Positions 8,617 to 16,520 of a stretch of 56,581 bases of DNA are shown here, one piece after another. The number at the start of each line of letters is the position of its first letter. Position 1 is the stretch's first letter. Where the stretch lies: positions 1 to 56,581 of the forward strand of contig CAUJHW010000078.1 in assembly GCA_963205005.1 (NCBI GenBank). The letters run 5' to 3'. This DNA is from Pseudomonadota bacterium (lineage in GTDB: Bacteria > Pseudomonadota > Alphaproteobacteria > Caulobacterales > Caulobacteraceae). A program made the translations under genes and the position numbers. The notes under the pieces were generated by a model. The model was not told where the DNA came from. It saw only the letters and a list, made by a program, of their open reading frames with translations, and searched no databases.

Positions 8617-8931
8617 GTGACCCGTCAGATCGATCTCGCCGGGGCCTCGGGCGCCCGGTATCGCTACAGTCCGCTCGACGAGAACCGGTTCCTGCCGCCG
8701 GCCGGGGCGAACTACGTCATCGCCGAGCTGTCGGAAGATGGCGCGGCCAACGTCGTCTACGCGGGCGAGACCGACAATCTCGCGAGCCAGACTTGGAAGG
8801 CGGACCTGGAAAAGGCCCGGCGGAAATTCGCCACCGCCACCGTCCTGACCCGGCTGAACGTCACCCGCGCCGTTCGCGAGGCCGAGCGCGCCGACCTTGT
8901 CGAACACTACCATCCGCCCCTGAACGGCTAG
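8617..8931 (+). CDS. Small protein with GIY-YIG-like signature
   Basis: A 104-residue protein. The centre and C terminus resemble the GIY-YIG nuclease fold: YVIAEL in place of the first GIY strand, VVYAGETDNL in place of the YIG strand, and a terminal EAERADLVEHYHPPLNG that matches the E..LI..Y.PPLN end of UvrC-N/GIY domains. The conserved glutamate is present. The usual arginine after the YIG strand is not obvious, so it may be degenerate. The GTG at 8617 follows GGAG at six bases, which fixes the start; longer readings lack a site. The function is unknown and the fold is inferred from motif order only. Confidence 0.65.
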   Translation: MTRQIDLAGASGARYRYSPLDENRFLPPAGANYVIAELSEDGAANVVYAGETDNLASQTWKADLEKARRKFATATVLTRLNVTRAVREAERADLVEHYHPPLNG

Positions 8932-8967
8932 CTGGCAGAGCGCGGCGGGGCGGGGCATCCTGCGCCC

Positions 8968-9480
8968 ATGCGCGCGCCGTCGCCCCTGATCGTCATTTTC
9001 GGCGCGGCCATCCGCCCGGACGGGACACCGTCCGCAGCCTTGCTGCGCCGCATAGACTATGGGCTTGTCGCGGCGCGGCTCCACCCTGATGCGCCCATTC
9101 TCTGCTCGGGCGGCGCGCCGAGGCCGGGCCCGTCCGAGGCCTCGATCATGGCCGAGGTGCTCCGGCGCGAGGGGATTGCCGGTGTTCGGTTGATCCTCGA
9201 CGAGGCCAGCCTGAACACCCTGGACAATGTGGCCGCCACCCAGCGCTGTGTCCGCGAAGGCGGGCACACGGTGGTGATCGCCTGCAGCGATGGCTACCAC
9301 CTGCCGCGCATTCGGATGAAGCTCGCCCTTCACGGCGTCCGGAGCCTGCCGGGGCCGGTTCCGCGCGGTCCGGGGAAGGGCGCATTCGGCCACTGGCTCG
9401 GCATGAGCCTCCGGGAGGGGCTGGCGATCCCGTACTATCTGCTGGTGCTCCTCGCACGGACCTGCCGACGCAGGCCTTAG
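8968..9480 (+). CDS. YdcF/ElyC-like DUF218 protein
   Basis: A 170-residue protein of the DUF218 family. Seen: IVIFGAAIRPDGTPSAALLRRI at the N terminus, LCSGG, a conserved PSEASIMAEVL helix, ILDEASLNTLDNVAAT (the family E.S.NT..N), and ACSDGYHLPRI. Family members (SanA, ElyC, YdcF) are linked to envelope integrity and polyprenyl-phosphate metabolism. Here a C-terminal hydrophobic stretch (GLAIPYYLLVLLA) may touch the membrane. No enzymatic activity can be assigned. It ends one base before or next to the proline-rich gene. Confidence 0.85.
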   Translation: MRAPSPLIVIFGAAIRPDGTPSAALLRRIDYGLVAARLHPDAPILCSGGAPRPGPSEASIMAEVLRREGIAGVRLILDEASLNTLDNVAATQRCVREGGHTVVIACSDGYHLPRIRMKLALHGVRSLPGPVPRGPGKGAFGHWLGMSLREGLAIPYYLLVLLARTCRRRP

Positions 9481-9512
9481 TGCGGACCAAGTCGCGGCCG
9501 AGTCTGGGGGCG

Positions 9513-10202
9513 ATGGCTTCCGACCCCGACGACAACCCCTTCGCCCGAAACAGCGCCTGGCCGAAGATGCCGCAGGCGCCCTTCCGCCTGGGGGCCACGC
9601 GGCGCACAGCGCCTCCGGCGCCAGAGGCGCCGCCCGCCACGATCACACCGCTCTTCGTCCGGCCGATCCATGCCGAACCGCCGGCACGACCCGCCGTCGT
9701 CGCGGTGGATCCGCCGACCATCCCTGATCCCCCGCCGCAGGAGCCTGTCGAACTCAGCCCGCTGGTGGTCGCGCCGGCGCGGGCGGTCCGCGCCCCGCCG
9801 CGCCGGTCGCCGGCGCCGGCCATTGTCGCGACCCTCGTTGCGGTCGCGGGCGTCCTGGGTCTCGCTCTGTTGCTGAGCCGCATCCAGCAGGCGGCGCTGG
9901 AGACGCCCGACACGCGACCTGCGGCTGTCAGCCTTGCGTCCCCCATCGCCGCCGACGCCGCGCCAACGCCGGTTGTGACCCTGCCGGTCGCGGCGCCGCC
10001 GCCACGGCCGCCTGCGCGGACAGGGGCCGCGCCGACCCCGGCGCCGCAGACCGGCCTGGCGACGGAAGCGGCCGCGACTGCGCCGCTCATTGAATTGCCG
10101 CCGGCCCGGCCAGAGGTGGTCTCGCAGCCGGAGCCAGCCTACAGCCCGCCGCCGCCCGCCGACCCCGAGGCCCCGGTCGTGACCCGCAGTCCCTATTCCT
10201 GA
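9513..10202 (+). CDS. Proline/alanine-rich single-pass membrane protein, unknown
   Basis: A 229-residue low-complexity protein. An N-terminal region of about 100 residues is rich in Pro, Ala and Arg. It is followed by one membrane segment at about 101-121 (PAIVATLVAVAGVLGLALLL), then a second Pro/Ala-rich region with PPPRPPARTG and a tail of PPPPADPEAP. It resembles periplasm-spanning Pro-rich proteins but has no recognised domain. I use the ATG at 9513. A GTG at 9480, overlapping the stop of the DUF218 gene, would add 11 residues and cannot be excluded. The last 10 bases overlap a possible small gene on the other strand. Confidence 0.7.
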   Translation: MASDPDDNPFARNSAWPKMPQAPFRLGATRRTAPPAPEAPPATITPLFVRPIHAEPPARPAVVAVDPPTIPDPPPQEPVELSPLVVAPARAVRAPPRRSPAPAIVATLVAVAGVLGLALLLSRIQQAALETPDTRPAAVSLASPIAADAAPTPVVTLPVAAPPPRPPARTGAAPTPAPQTGLATEAAATAPLIELPPARPEVVSQPEPAYSPPPPADPEAPVVTRSPYS

Positions 10203-10375
10203 GGCGCCCTGACCCGGGCCACGGTGGCGGCGATCCCGGCCTGAACCGGGATCTGCAGCGCCAGGATCAGGGCGGCCGCCGCCAGCCGGAACGGATTGTC
10301 CACGGTGATCATCGCCCCGGCGAGCGCGAGGCGGAAAGCCCATACGGCGGCGGAGGTAAGGTTACCCTGTTGCAC
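10193..10375 (-). CDS. Possible small membrane protein (60 aa)
   Basis: A 60-residue reading frame with a GTG start and no clear ribosome binding site. It encodes two hydrophobic stretches (AAVWAFRLALAGAMITV and LAAAALILALQIPVQAGIAATVA) with a basic end. The region is not covered by any better frame except the last 10 bases of the convergent Pro-rich gene. The product would be a short two-pass or hairpin membrane peptide. It could equally be a chance frame in GC-rich intergenic DNA. Confidence 0.4.
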   Translation of the reverse strand: MQQGNLTSAAVWAFRLALAGAMITVDNPFRLAAAALILALQIPVQAGIAATVARVRAPQE

Positions 10376-10426
10376 ACCATAGGCTCGCCCAAAGCGGGGC
10401 GGGCCGCAAGGCGATCGTGGACCGCC

Positions 10427-10849
10427 TCAGGCGCCGGGTTCGACCACTTCGATCCGGTCCGCCGGCGCCTTGGCCGCGGCGTCCAGGACGACCACCTTCT
10501 GGATGATATCGACGGCCCCAGGCGGGCGGGTGTCGATCGCCGCATGCAGGGCTAGGTCCGGGACGCCGGGACGCGTCGCCCGCGGGGCGCCGGACACCAC
10601 CTGCAGGCCCGACGCGGCTCCACCGCCGATCATCTGGACGGTGGCCGTCTCGGAGCGCTTCAGCGCGGGCTGGCGGGTATCCCGGATGACGCAGTCGAGC
10701 GCCAGGACATCCCGTCCGTCGATCTGCGAGAGGGTGCAGCTCGACCGGAGCGACGCGCCGCTCTCGACGTCCACGGCGCTGGACGGCGTCGGCCGGGCCG
10801 CGACCGGTGTGGCCAGGCCGAGGGCCAGCAGGATCAGGGCGTAGCGCAT
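10427..10849 (-). CDS. Secreted protein of unknown function (140 aa)
   Basis: A 140-residue exported protein. A clear signal peptide MRYALILLALGLATPVAARP is followed by a mature part with two cysteines (SSCTLSQIDG and ALDCVIRD), suggesting one disulfide. It then has a repeated-strand region ending VVEPGA. GGAGG lies at good distance before the ATG. It lies 33 bases downstream of the secretin gene on the same strand and is probably co-transcribed with it. No family recognised; a periplasmic partner of the secretin is possible but unproven. Confidence 0.75.
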   Translation of the reverse strand: MRYALILLALGLATPVAARPTPSSAVDVESGASLRSSCTLSQIDGRDVLALDCVIRDTRQPALKRSETATVQMIGGGAASGLQVVSGAPRATRPGVPDLALHAAIDTRPPGAVDIIQKVVVLDAAAKAPADRIEVVEPGA

Positions 10850-10882
10850 TGCGACCTCCGTCTGAGTCGGAGCGTCATCGTC

Positions 10883-12451
10883 TCACGAAACCGGCGCGGC
10901 GCCTTTGGCCTTCAGCGATGCCTGTCCGGCGGGCAGGCGCAGGCCCGCGGCGGCCAGCAGGTTGCGCGACCAGCCCCGGGCCGTCGACCATGCCTGGCCC
11001 GGCGCTTCGGCCAGGGCGTGCGCCAGGGTCGCCACGCGCCGGGAAATGGCGCGAACCAGCGGGGCCTCGGACAGCTTCGCGAGCGGTCGCGGCTTGGCGG
11101 GGGCTGCTTCCGGCGCCGGCGTGGCGGCCGGGGTGTCCAACAGCTGCTCGGGCATCTGTGGCGTTCCGGCGTCGATGTTGGGCCCGTCCACAAGGCGGGC
11201 TGTGACGATCAGGGCCAGCTGCAGCCGCTGGCTGCGCTCGCGGGTCGAACGGAACAGCGCGCCCAGTGCGGGCAGGTCGCCGAGGCCCGGGGTCTGCGCC
11301 GCCTGCTGCTCGTCGGACTCCGAGAACAGGCCGGCAAACAGGAAGCGCTGGCCATCGCGCACCTCCAGCGTCGTCGCCACCCGCCGCGTCATCAGGGCGG
11401 GGACCGTCAGGCCCTGGACCCGCAGGCTGTATCGCGGGTCGAGGCTGCTGACTTCCGAGGTTAGCTCCAGCCGGATCAGCCCGTTGGCCTGTACTGTCGG
11501 GCGCATCGCCAGGGCGGTTCCATAGGGTCGGAACTCGACGGTGACGCCGTCGCGGGTCGGCACGGGGTAGGGGAACTCGCCGCCGGAACGGAACGTGGCG
11601 CTTTCGCCGGACAGCGCCAGGAGTTGCGGCCTGGCCAGGATCCGGGCGGCGCCCCGGGTCTCCAGGGCGCGGAGGGCCGCGTCGAGACCGAGGTCTCCGG
11701 CTGTCCCGTGAATACGGACTGTGTCGTGCGGCGGCTCTATGCCCACGAGGCCCGAGCCGCTGGTGAGCGACAGCCGGGGGCCGGTGGCGGCGAAGTCGAA
11801 GCCGATGTCGCGAAGGTCTTCCTCCGTCGCCTCGACCAGCTGGACCTCCAGCATCACCTGATGGGGGCGGACCTCCAGGGTCGAGATGACGGCGTCCGGG
11901 GCGGCGCGCTCGGCGAGATCGAGGGCGACGGCCTGCGCTTCCGGCGTGGAGACAGAGCCCCGGAGCATGAGGCCGGTGCTCAGCGTCGCGACTTCGATCC
12001 GTTCGCCGGGCAGGGCGTCGCGGATGTCAGACTGGAGCTGGGCGCCATCGTAGCCAACGTTGATGTCGAGGGTCTGCAGCAGGCGATCGCCGGGGCCGTA
12101 GACGAGCAGGTTGGTGGCGCCGACGTCGCGGCCCATCACGTAGAGGCTGTCCGGGCCGGCGACCGAGACCTTCGCGGTTTCCGGCTGGCTGACCACGATG
12201 CGCGACACCGGGCCGTTGAGGGTTAGAGGCTCGGACTTGCCGACGGCCATCTGCAGGCTGGTGGCCGGCGCTGGGGTGGGGTCGAGGATCTGGGCGGCCG
12301 CCGCCACCGGGGCGAGGCACAGGGCGAGAACGAGCCCCAGTCCCCGGCCAAGCCCGAGGACCGACTGCGCCGCCGAGCGGGCGCGGACAAGGAGATCGGC
12401 CGGTCGCATGAGGGAAATCAGGGTACGCCGTGTGCACTTCAACCGCGGCAT
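10883..12451 (-). CDS. CpaC/RcpA-like secretin (type II/III secretion family)
   Basis: A 522-residue outer-membrane secretin. A long basic N terminus leads to a signal peptide ending near AAAAQ (about 53). A pilus-assembly N-terminal domain (PF13629-like; SRIVVSQPETAKVSVAGPDSLYV) lies at about 65-135, then a BON-like stretch (LPGERIEVATLSTGLMLRGSV). The secretin domain covers about 200-425, with RRVATTLEVRDGQRFLFAGL and PGLGDLPALGALFRS. This is the arrangement of the Flp/Tad pilus secretin CpaC. A tail of about 100 residues after the secretin core is rich in Pro/Ala and unlike ordinary CpaC. No other pilus genes lie in this window. An ATG at 12409 is an alternative start. Confidence 0.88.
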   Translation of the reverse strand: MPRLKCTRRTLISLMRPADLLVRARSAAQSVLGLGRGLGLVLALCLAPVAAAAQILDPTPAPATSLQMAVGKSEPLTLNGPVSRIVVSQPETAKVSVAGPDSLYVMGRDVGATNLLVYGPGDRLLQTLDINVGYDGAQLQSDIRDALPGERIEVATLSTGLMLRGSVSTPEAQAVALDLAERAAPDAVISTLEVRPHQVMLEVQLVEATEEDLRDIGFDFAATGPRLSLTSGSGLVGIEPPHDTVRIHGTAGDLGLDAALRALETRGAARILARPQLLALSGESATFRSGGEFPYPVPTRDGVTVEFRPYGTALAMRPTVQANGLIRLELTSEVSSLDPRYSLRVQGLTVPALMTRRVATTLEVRDGQRFLFAGLFSESDEQQAAQTPGLGDLPALGALFRSTRERSQRLQLALIVTARLVDGPNIDAGTPQMPEQLLDTPAATPAPEAAPAKPRPLAKLSEAPLVRAISRRVATLAHALAEAPGQAWSTARGWSRNLLAAAGLRLPAGQASLKAKGAAPVS

Positions 12452-12693
12452 TCTGGCACGCCACCGCCTCCGCTATCGGTAACGGACGTGGTTAAGTGAG
12501 CTTAGGGTTCACCCTGTTTTCATCGCCCGGTTCGACCGCATAAGTTGACATTAGAAAATAGTCGTAATGCACGAATATTATGCAAGAAAACCATCCTGAC
12601 TTAATGTCGCGATTTAACGGCCGTCAGGTGACTTTCGGCCCCTCCCGGCGCACGGAAAATGCGCTTGGCGGGGCCGGTGCGCCGCCTTCGGCC
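12452..12693. promoter_or_regulatory. Intergenic region upstream of the secretin gene
   Basis: A 242-base gap between two minus-strand genes. It has an AT-rich core (12535-12612) that probably carries the promoter for the secretin. TTAA-containing half-sites occur near 12493 and 12601, but none matches the CtrA spacing exactly. No gene is supported here. Confidence 0.4.
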
Positions 12694-13326
12694 TTAAGGC
12701 TGTGGCGGAGTGACAAGGAATGGCTGTGTCACCGCCTCGAACGCGGGGAGGGCCTCGCAGGTCCGGGCGTGGGCGGCCAGCGAGGGCCAGCGTGCGGGGT
12801 CGAAGACGTCCGGATGGGCCTCGCTCAGGAAGCGCAGCACGCAGGCCACTGCGATGTCCGGATGGCCCGGCGACGCCCCGGCCCACCACGGTTCGCGCGA
12901 CGAGCGGTCGGCTTCCAGCGCATCGAGTACGCCGGCGATCTGCTCGCGACAACGGGCCTGCCAGACGTCGGTGCTGCGGTCGTGGATCACCCGTTCGTAG
13001 ACCAGGCTCACCGCCTTGTCGGCCAGGCCCGAGGCCAGCGCGCAGATCTTCAGCGCATGACGCCGCTCCACGCCTGAGCGCGGGATCAGCGCCCGCTCCG
13101 GTCCCGCCAGTTCATCAAGCCAGTCGAGGATCGCCGCGCTGTCGGCCAGAGCCTCTCCGTCGTCGGTCACCAGGGTCGGCACCCGAATCAGCGGGTTGAG
13201 CGCAGCGATCCGCGCGGCGTCGCCGAACACCGACCAGGGGCGGTGCTCGTAGTCGAAGCCATAGAGCCGAAGCGCCACCGCGACCCGGCGGACGAACGGG
13301 CTGTCATACTGTCCGATCAGGATCAT
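12694..13326 (-). CDS. Glutathione S-transferase family protein
   Basis: A 210-residue cytosolic protein. The N-terminal thioredoxin-like domain starts MILIGQYDSPFVRRVAVALRL and contains NPLIRVPTLVTDDGEALADSAAIL, with the cis-proline and the Asp-Ser glutathione motif. The C-terminal helical domain contains PGHPDIAVACVLRFL. The SPFVRRV opening is typical of a clade of alphaproteobacterial GSTs whose substrate is unknown. AAGGGGA lies upstream of the ATG. It is unrelated in detail to the GST at 1.25 kb. Confidence 0.9.
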   Translation of the reverse strand: MILIGQYDSPFVRRVAVALRLYGFDYEHRPWSVFGDAARIAALNPLIRVPTLVTDDGEALADSAAILDWLDELAGPERALIPRSGVERRHALKICALASGLADKAVSLVYERVIHDRSTDVWQARCREQIAGVLDALEADRSSREPWWAGASPGHPDIAVACVLRFLSEAHPDVFDPARWPSLAAHARTCEALPAFEAVTQPFLVTPPQP

Positions 13327-13409
13327 GCGCGTCCCCTTTCTGCGCCAGCGTCAGGCGTCAATATGACCATGAGATTCGGCGACGGAAGGCATCACATGGA
13401 CGGCCAGGC

Positions 13410-14735
13410 TTGGACCCGCTGAACCCCCTGCTGCCTGCCCTCGGTTTTGGCATGGTCGCTACATTCATGACCCTGATCATGACCCGGCGGCTGGCGCCCA
13501 TGGTGGCCTTGATCGTCGTGCCCGCCGCGTTCGGCCTGCTGGCGGGCCATGGCCTGGATCTCGGGCCCATGATGCTGGACGGGGTGAAGAAGATCGCACC
13601 CACAGGCGTGATGATCATGTTCGCCATCCTCTACTTCGGCCTGATGATCGACGCCGGCCTGTTCGATCCGCCGGTGCGCCGCCTGCTGGCGCTGGTCCGG
13701 GGCGATCCGGTGCGGGTGGTGGTGGGGACGGTGGTGCTGGCCGTGGCGGTCTCGCTCGATGGCGACGGCTCGACGACCTACATGGTGACGGTGGCGGCGC
13801 TGCTGCCGCTGTACGCCCGGCTGGGCCTGAACCCGCTGATCATGGCCTGCCTGATCATGCTCTCGAGCGGGGTGATGAACCTGACCCCCTGGGGCGGACC
13901 CACCGCGCGGGCAGCCGCGGCGCTGCAGGTCGAGGCGGCCGATCTTTTCCTGCCGATGCTGCCGGCGATGGCGGCGGGGATCGGCTTCCTGCTGCTTCTG
14001 GCCTGGATGTACGGGCGGCGGGAACGCGCCCGGCTGGGCGTGCTGGCCCTTACGCCCCGCGATCCGGCAAGCGAGGCTGCCGGGGTCACCGTGTCCACCG
14101 ACCCCGGGGCGCGGCGGCCTGACCGCCTTTGGATCAACGCCGGCCTGACGCTGGTCCTGCTGGCGACCCTGGTCAGCGGCCTCGTGCCGTTGCCGGTGCT
14201 GTTCATGGCCGGTTTCGCCATCGCCACCCTGGTCAACTATCCGCGCTCCGACGACCTGCGCGCCCGCATCGCCGCCCATGCGCCAAACGCGATGGCCATG
14301 GTCTCGCTGATCTTCGCGGCAGGGGTATTCACCGGCGTGCTGTCGGGAACCGGCATGGTCGAGGCGATGCCGCGCAGCCTGCTGGGGCTTATCCCTCCCG
14401 AACTCGGTCCCTACATGGCGCCGATCACCGCGGCGCTCAGCCTGCCGATGACGTTCTTCGTCTCGAATGACGCCTTCTATTTCGGGGTGGTCCCCGTTCT
14501 GGCCGAGGCGGCCTCGCACTACGGGATCTCGAAGGCGGCCATCGGAAGCGCCTCCCTGGTCGGCCAGCCGTTTCACCTCCTGAGCCCGCTGGTGCCGTCG
14601 ACCTACCTGCTTGTCAGCCTGGCGGGCGTCGAGTTCGGCGACCACCAGCGTTTCACATGGCGCTGGGCGGTGGCCACCTGCGCGGTCATGGCGGTGGCGG
14701 CGGCCCTTGCCGGGGTGTTTCCTGTCCGCGGGTAG
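13410..14735 (+). CDS. CitMHS-family citrate/divalent-cation symporter-like permease
   Basis: A 441-residue inner-membrane transporter with about 11-12 hydrophobic segments. Family features are ILYFGLMIDAGLFDP, the conserved DGDGSTTYMVT in the first half, and SSGVMNLTPWGGPTARA, TFFVSNDAFYFGVVPVL and GQPFHLLSPLVPSTYLLV in the second. CitMHS proteins co-transport metal-citrate complexes with protons. The substrate here is inferred from family only. The start is a TTG without a clear ribosome binding site; an ATG at 13452 is possible but would trim the first membrane segment. Its 3' end overlaps the convergent DUF4126 gene by 50 bases. Confidence 0.88.
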   Translation: MDPLNPLLPALGFGMVATFMTLIMTRRLAPMVALIVVPAAFGLLAGHGLDLGPMMLDGVKKIAPTGVMIMFAILYFGLMIDAGLFDPPVRRLLALVRGDPVRVVVGTVVLAVAVSLDGDGSTTYMVTVAALLPLYARLGLNPLIMACLIMLSSGVMNLTPWGGPTARAAAALQVEAADLFLPMLPAMAAGIGFLLLLAWMYGRRERARLGVLALTPRDPASEAAGVTVSTDPGARRPDRLWINAGLTLVLLATLVSGLVPLPVLFMAGFAIATLVNYPRSDDLRARIAAHAPNAMAMVSLIFAAGVFTGVLSGTGMVEAMPRSLLGLIPPELGPYMAPITAALSLPMTFFVSNDAFYFGVVPVLAEAASHYGISKAAIGSASLVGQPFHLLSPLVPSTYLLVSLAGVEFGDHQRFTWRWAVATCAVMAVAAALAGVFPVRG

Positions 14736-15192
14736 GCGAGGTCCTGGCCCGGCCGGCGCCGAGTATCATCCGGGTCGCGGCGACTGTCAGGGCGTCCTCC
14801 ACCAGGCCCGTGGGCGTCTGGCCGTGGCGGCGCATGGCGTGCATCCGGGCGCTGAAGGTCAGGTAAGCGGCGCCGACCGCCGCCGATGCGCCCAGCACCG
14901 CACCGAGCCCGGCATGACGGCGGGGGGCGAGCGCTGCCCCGGCCAGCCCGCCGCTGACGATCCGGGCGATGACTCCGGCCGCCACGATGCGGTCCGGCGC
15001 GCGGGGCAGCTTGTCGCCCCACATTTCTCCGGCGGCCAGCGCCTTTGCGCCGGTCGCGACCAGGGGATGAGCCAGCCACGCCGCGCCGTGCCCGGCCGGC
15101 AGTTCGCCACGCCGTGCAGCCTCGCTGACCGCGGCCAGCGGGGTCATCGCCCGGGCGCCTGCCGGAAGGCCGATGAGGAAGGAGCGGAGCAT
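14686..15192 (-). CDS. DUF4126-like membrane protein
   Basis: A 168-residue protein. It opens with FLIGLPAGARAMTPLAAV, the hallmark of the DUF4126 family, and has several short hydrophobic segments (VAAGVIARIVSGGLAGAAL and LGAVLGASAAVGAAYLTF). Its C terminus is Pro/Arg-rich and probably cytosolic. No biochemical function is known for the family. The last 50 bases lie antisense to the end of the transporter gene. Confidence 0.78.
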   Translation of the reverse strand: MLRSFLIGLPAGARAMTPLAAVSEAARRGELPAGHGAAWLAHPLVATGAKALAAGEMWGDKLPRAPDRIVAAGVIARIVSGGLAGAALAPRRHAGLGAVLGASAAVGAAYLTFSARMHAMRRHGQTPTGLVEDALTVAATRMILGAGRARTSPTRGQETPRQGPPPPP

Positions 15193-15260
15193 GGGAGCGT
15201 CTTTCCGGAAGCGTGGAGGGGAGGGGCGGGCCCGTCGCGGCGGACGGGCCCGGGGCAGGG

Positions 15261-15788
15261 TCAGTTGGCCTTGGCAGGCGCCATCTCGGCCATCAGTTCG
15301 TCCTTGCGCGCCTGCATGCGCTCACCCATCGCCTCAAGGTCCTCGTCGCCCTTCTTGGCCTGGGCGAAGATGCCGCCGGGCTGCTCCTCTTCCTTGACGT
15401 GGTGCTTGATGTACTCGCCCAGCACCTTGACCTTGGCGTCGTAGTAGTCGTCACCCGGCTTCATCGCCTCGATCTCGGCGATCAGCTTCTTGGCGCCGTC
15501 ATGCTCGACGTAGGCCTCGTCCAGCATGTCCTCCTCAACGTCGCCGCGCTCCTCGGGATAGAAGATCTCTTCCTCGAGGGTGGTGTGGACCTTCAGGGCC
15601 AGGGCGATGCGGCTGAACAGGGCGAGCTTGTCGGCGTCGTCCTCCAGCTGTTCGTACTCGTCGAACCAGCCCTCCGCCTCGCGGTGATCGGCCTTGAGCA
15701 GGCGGACGGCGAGCGGATCGCGGCGGCCGGAGCGGCGGCGGCGTCCGGAGGTCTTGCGGGCGGAGGCGGATTTGCTGGTCGTGGCCAT
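15261..15788 (-). CDS. Hemerythrin HHE-domain protein
   Basis: A 175-residue cytosolic four-helix protein. After a very basic N-terminal tail of about 24 residues, the HHE metal ligands are visible: H35 (LKADHREAE), H68 with E72 (HTTLEE), H96 (VEHD) and H129/H130 with E133/E134 (KHHVKEEE). Such proteins bind a di-iron centre and sense or buffer oxygen, NO or iron. The Arg/Lys-rich N-terminal tail is unusual and could bind nucleic acid or membranes (inference). GGGAG precedes the ATG. Confidence 0.92.
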   Translation of the reverse strand: MATTSKSASARKTSGRRRRSGRRDPLAVRLLKADHREAEGWFDEYEQLEDDADKLALFSRIALALKVHTTLEEEIFYPEERGDVEEDMLDEAYVEHDGAKKLIAEIEAMKPGDDYYDAKVKVLGEYIKHHVKEEEQPGGIFAQAKKGDEDLEAMGERMQARKDELMAEMAPAKAN

Positions 15789-16008
15789 GGGCGGCTCCCG
15801 TCAGGTTTGATGCGCTGCCTTACTCAGGCAGACCGGGGGATGCGCCATGCAGCCCTGTCCGGTCCGGGCGTAAACGATGGCGGTGCGGACCCGTTCCCTT
15901 GTGGGAAAGCCGACATGGCGTGTTGGGCCAGACATTGTCGGCTTGCGAAGAGCCCGTTCGTCGTTTCGTTATCGTAACGCTGAGCCCGAACGGAACAGGA
16001 GCACGACG

Positions 16009-16377
16009 ATGCGGGTGATGGTGCTGGTGAAGGCGACCGAGGACAGCGAGCGGGGATATGTCCGCTCGCCGGAGACCGACGCGATGATGGCGGCGATGGG
16101 CCGCTTCAACGATGAACTGGAGGCGGCCGGCATCCTGCGCGACGCCGACGGCCTGACGCCCTCGTCGAGGGGCTGCAGGGTCGCCTTCGACGGCGACACC
16201 CGCACGGTCATCAAAGGCCCCTTCGCTGCCCCCCACGAACTGGTCGCCGGCTACTGGCTCTGGGAGGTCAAGGACCTGGACGAAGCCATCGCCTGGGTCA
16301 AACGCTGCCCCAATCCCATGCCAGGCCCCAGCGAGATCGAGATCCGGCCCCTGTACGAGGCACCGGATCTGGGGTGA
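16009..16377 (+). CDS. YciI-like (DGPF) protein
   Basis: A 122-residue protein of the YCII/DGPF family, opening MRVMVLVKATEDSERG and containing GPFAAPHELVAGYWLWEVKDLDEAIAWVKRCPNP. These dimeric ferredoxin-like proteins often accompany ECF sigma factors, but no such gene is nearby. AGGAG lies eight bases before the ATG. The function is unknown beyond the fold. Confidence 0.9.
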   Translation: MRVMVLVKATEDSERGYVRSPETDAMMAAMGRFNDELEAAGILRDADGLTPSSRGCRVAFDGDTRTVIKGPFAAPHELVAGYWLWEVKDLDEAIAWVKRCPNPMPGPSEIEIRPLYEAPDLG

Positions 16378-16427
16378 GGTGAAAGGGGAGATAGCCGGTG
16401 GACCGGAGTGTATGCGGCTGAAAAGAA

Positions 16428-16502
16428 TGGTGGATGCGACAGGGATTGAACCTGTGACCCCCTCGGTGTGAACGAGGTGCTCTCCCGCTGAGCTACGCAT
16501 CC
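16428..16502 (-). tRNA. tRNA-Val (anticodon CAC)
   Basis: Read on the minus strand. Acceptor arms GGATGCG and CGCATCC pair fully, with discriminator A and an encoded CCA. The D arm is TAGCTCAGCGGGAGAGCA. The anticodon arm CCTCG-TTCACAC-CGAGG has anticodon CAC (valine, GUG codons). The T arm is ACAGGTTCAATCCCTGT. All four arms are intact, and it stands alone between a YciI-like gene and gph. Confidence 0.97.
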
Positions 16503-16520
16503 TCCGCAGGAAGGCGCGGG

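Noticed and set aside
7304..8620. A 438-codon open frame antisense to the MlaE permease
   Set aside because: It has an extreme His/Asp/Gln content and spans a clear gene and its promoter region.
12545..12581. A TTGACA followed by TATTAT on the plus strand
   Set aside because: The spacing is about 25 bases, too long for a standard promoter, and there is no plus-strand gene downstream.
12491..12617. Possible CtrA boxes (TTAA-N7-TTAA) before the secretin gene
   Set aside because: TTAA half-sites are present, but the spacings are 6 and 9 instead of 7, so I do not call a site.
13392..14645. A 417-codon open frame antisense to the CitMHS-like transporter
   Set aside because: It is full of Gln, His and Arg runs with no hydrophobic core. 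The membrane protein on the plus strand is convincing.
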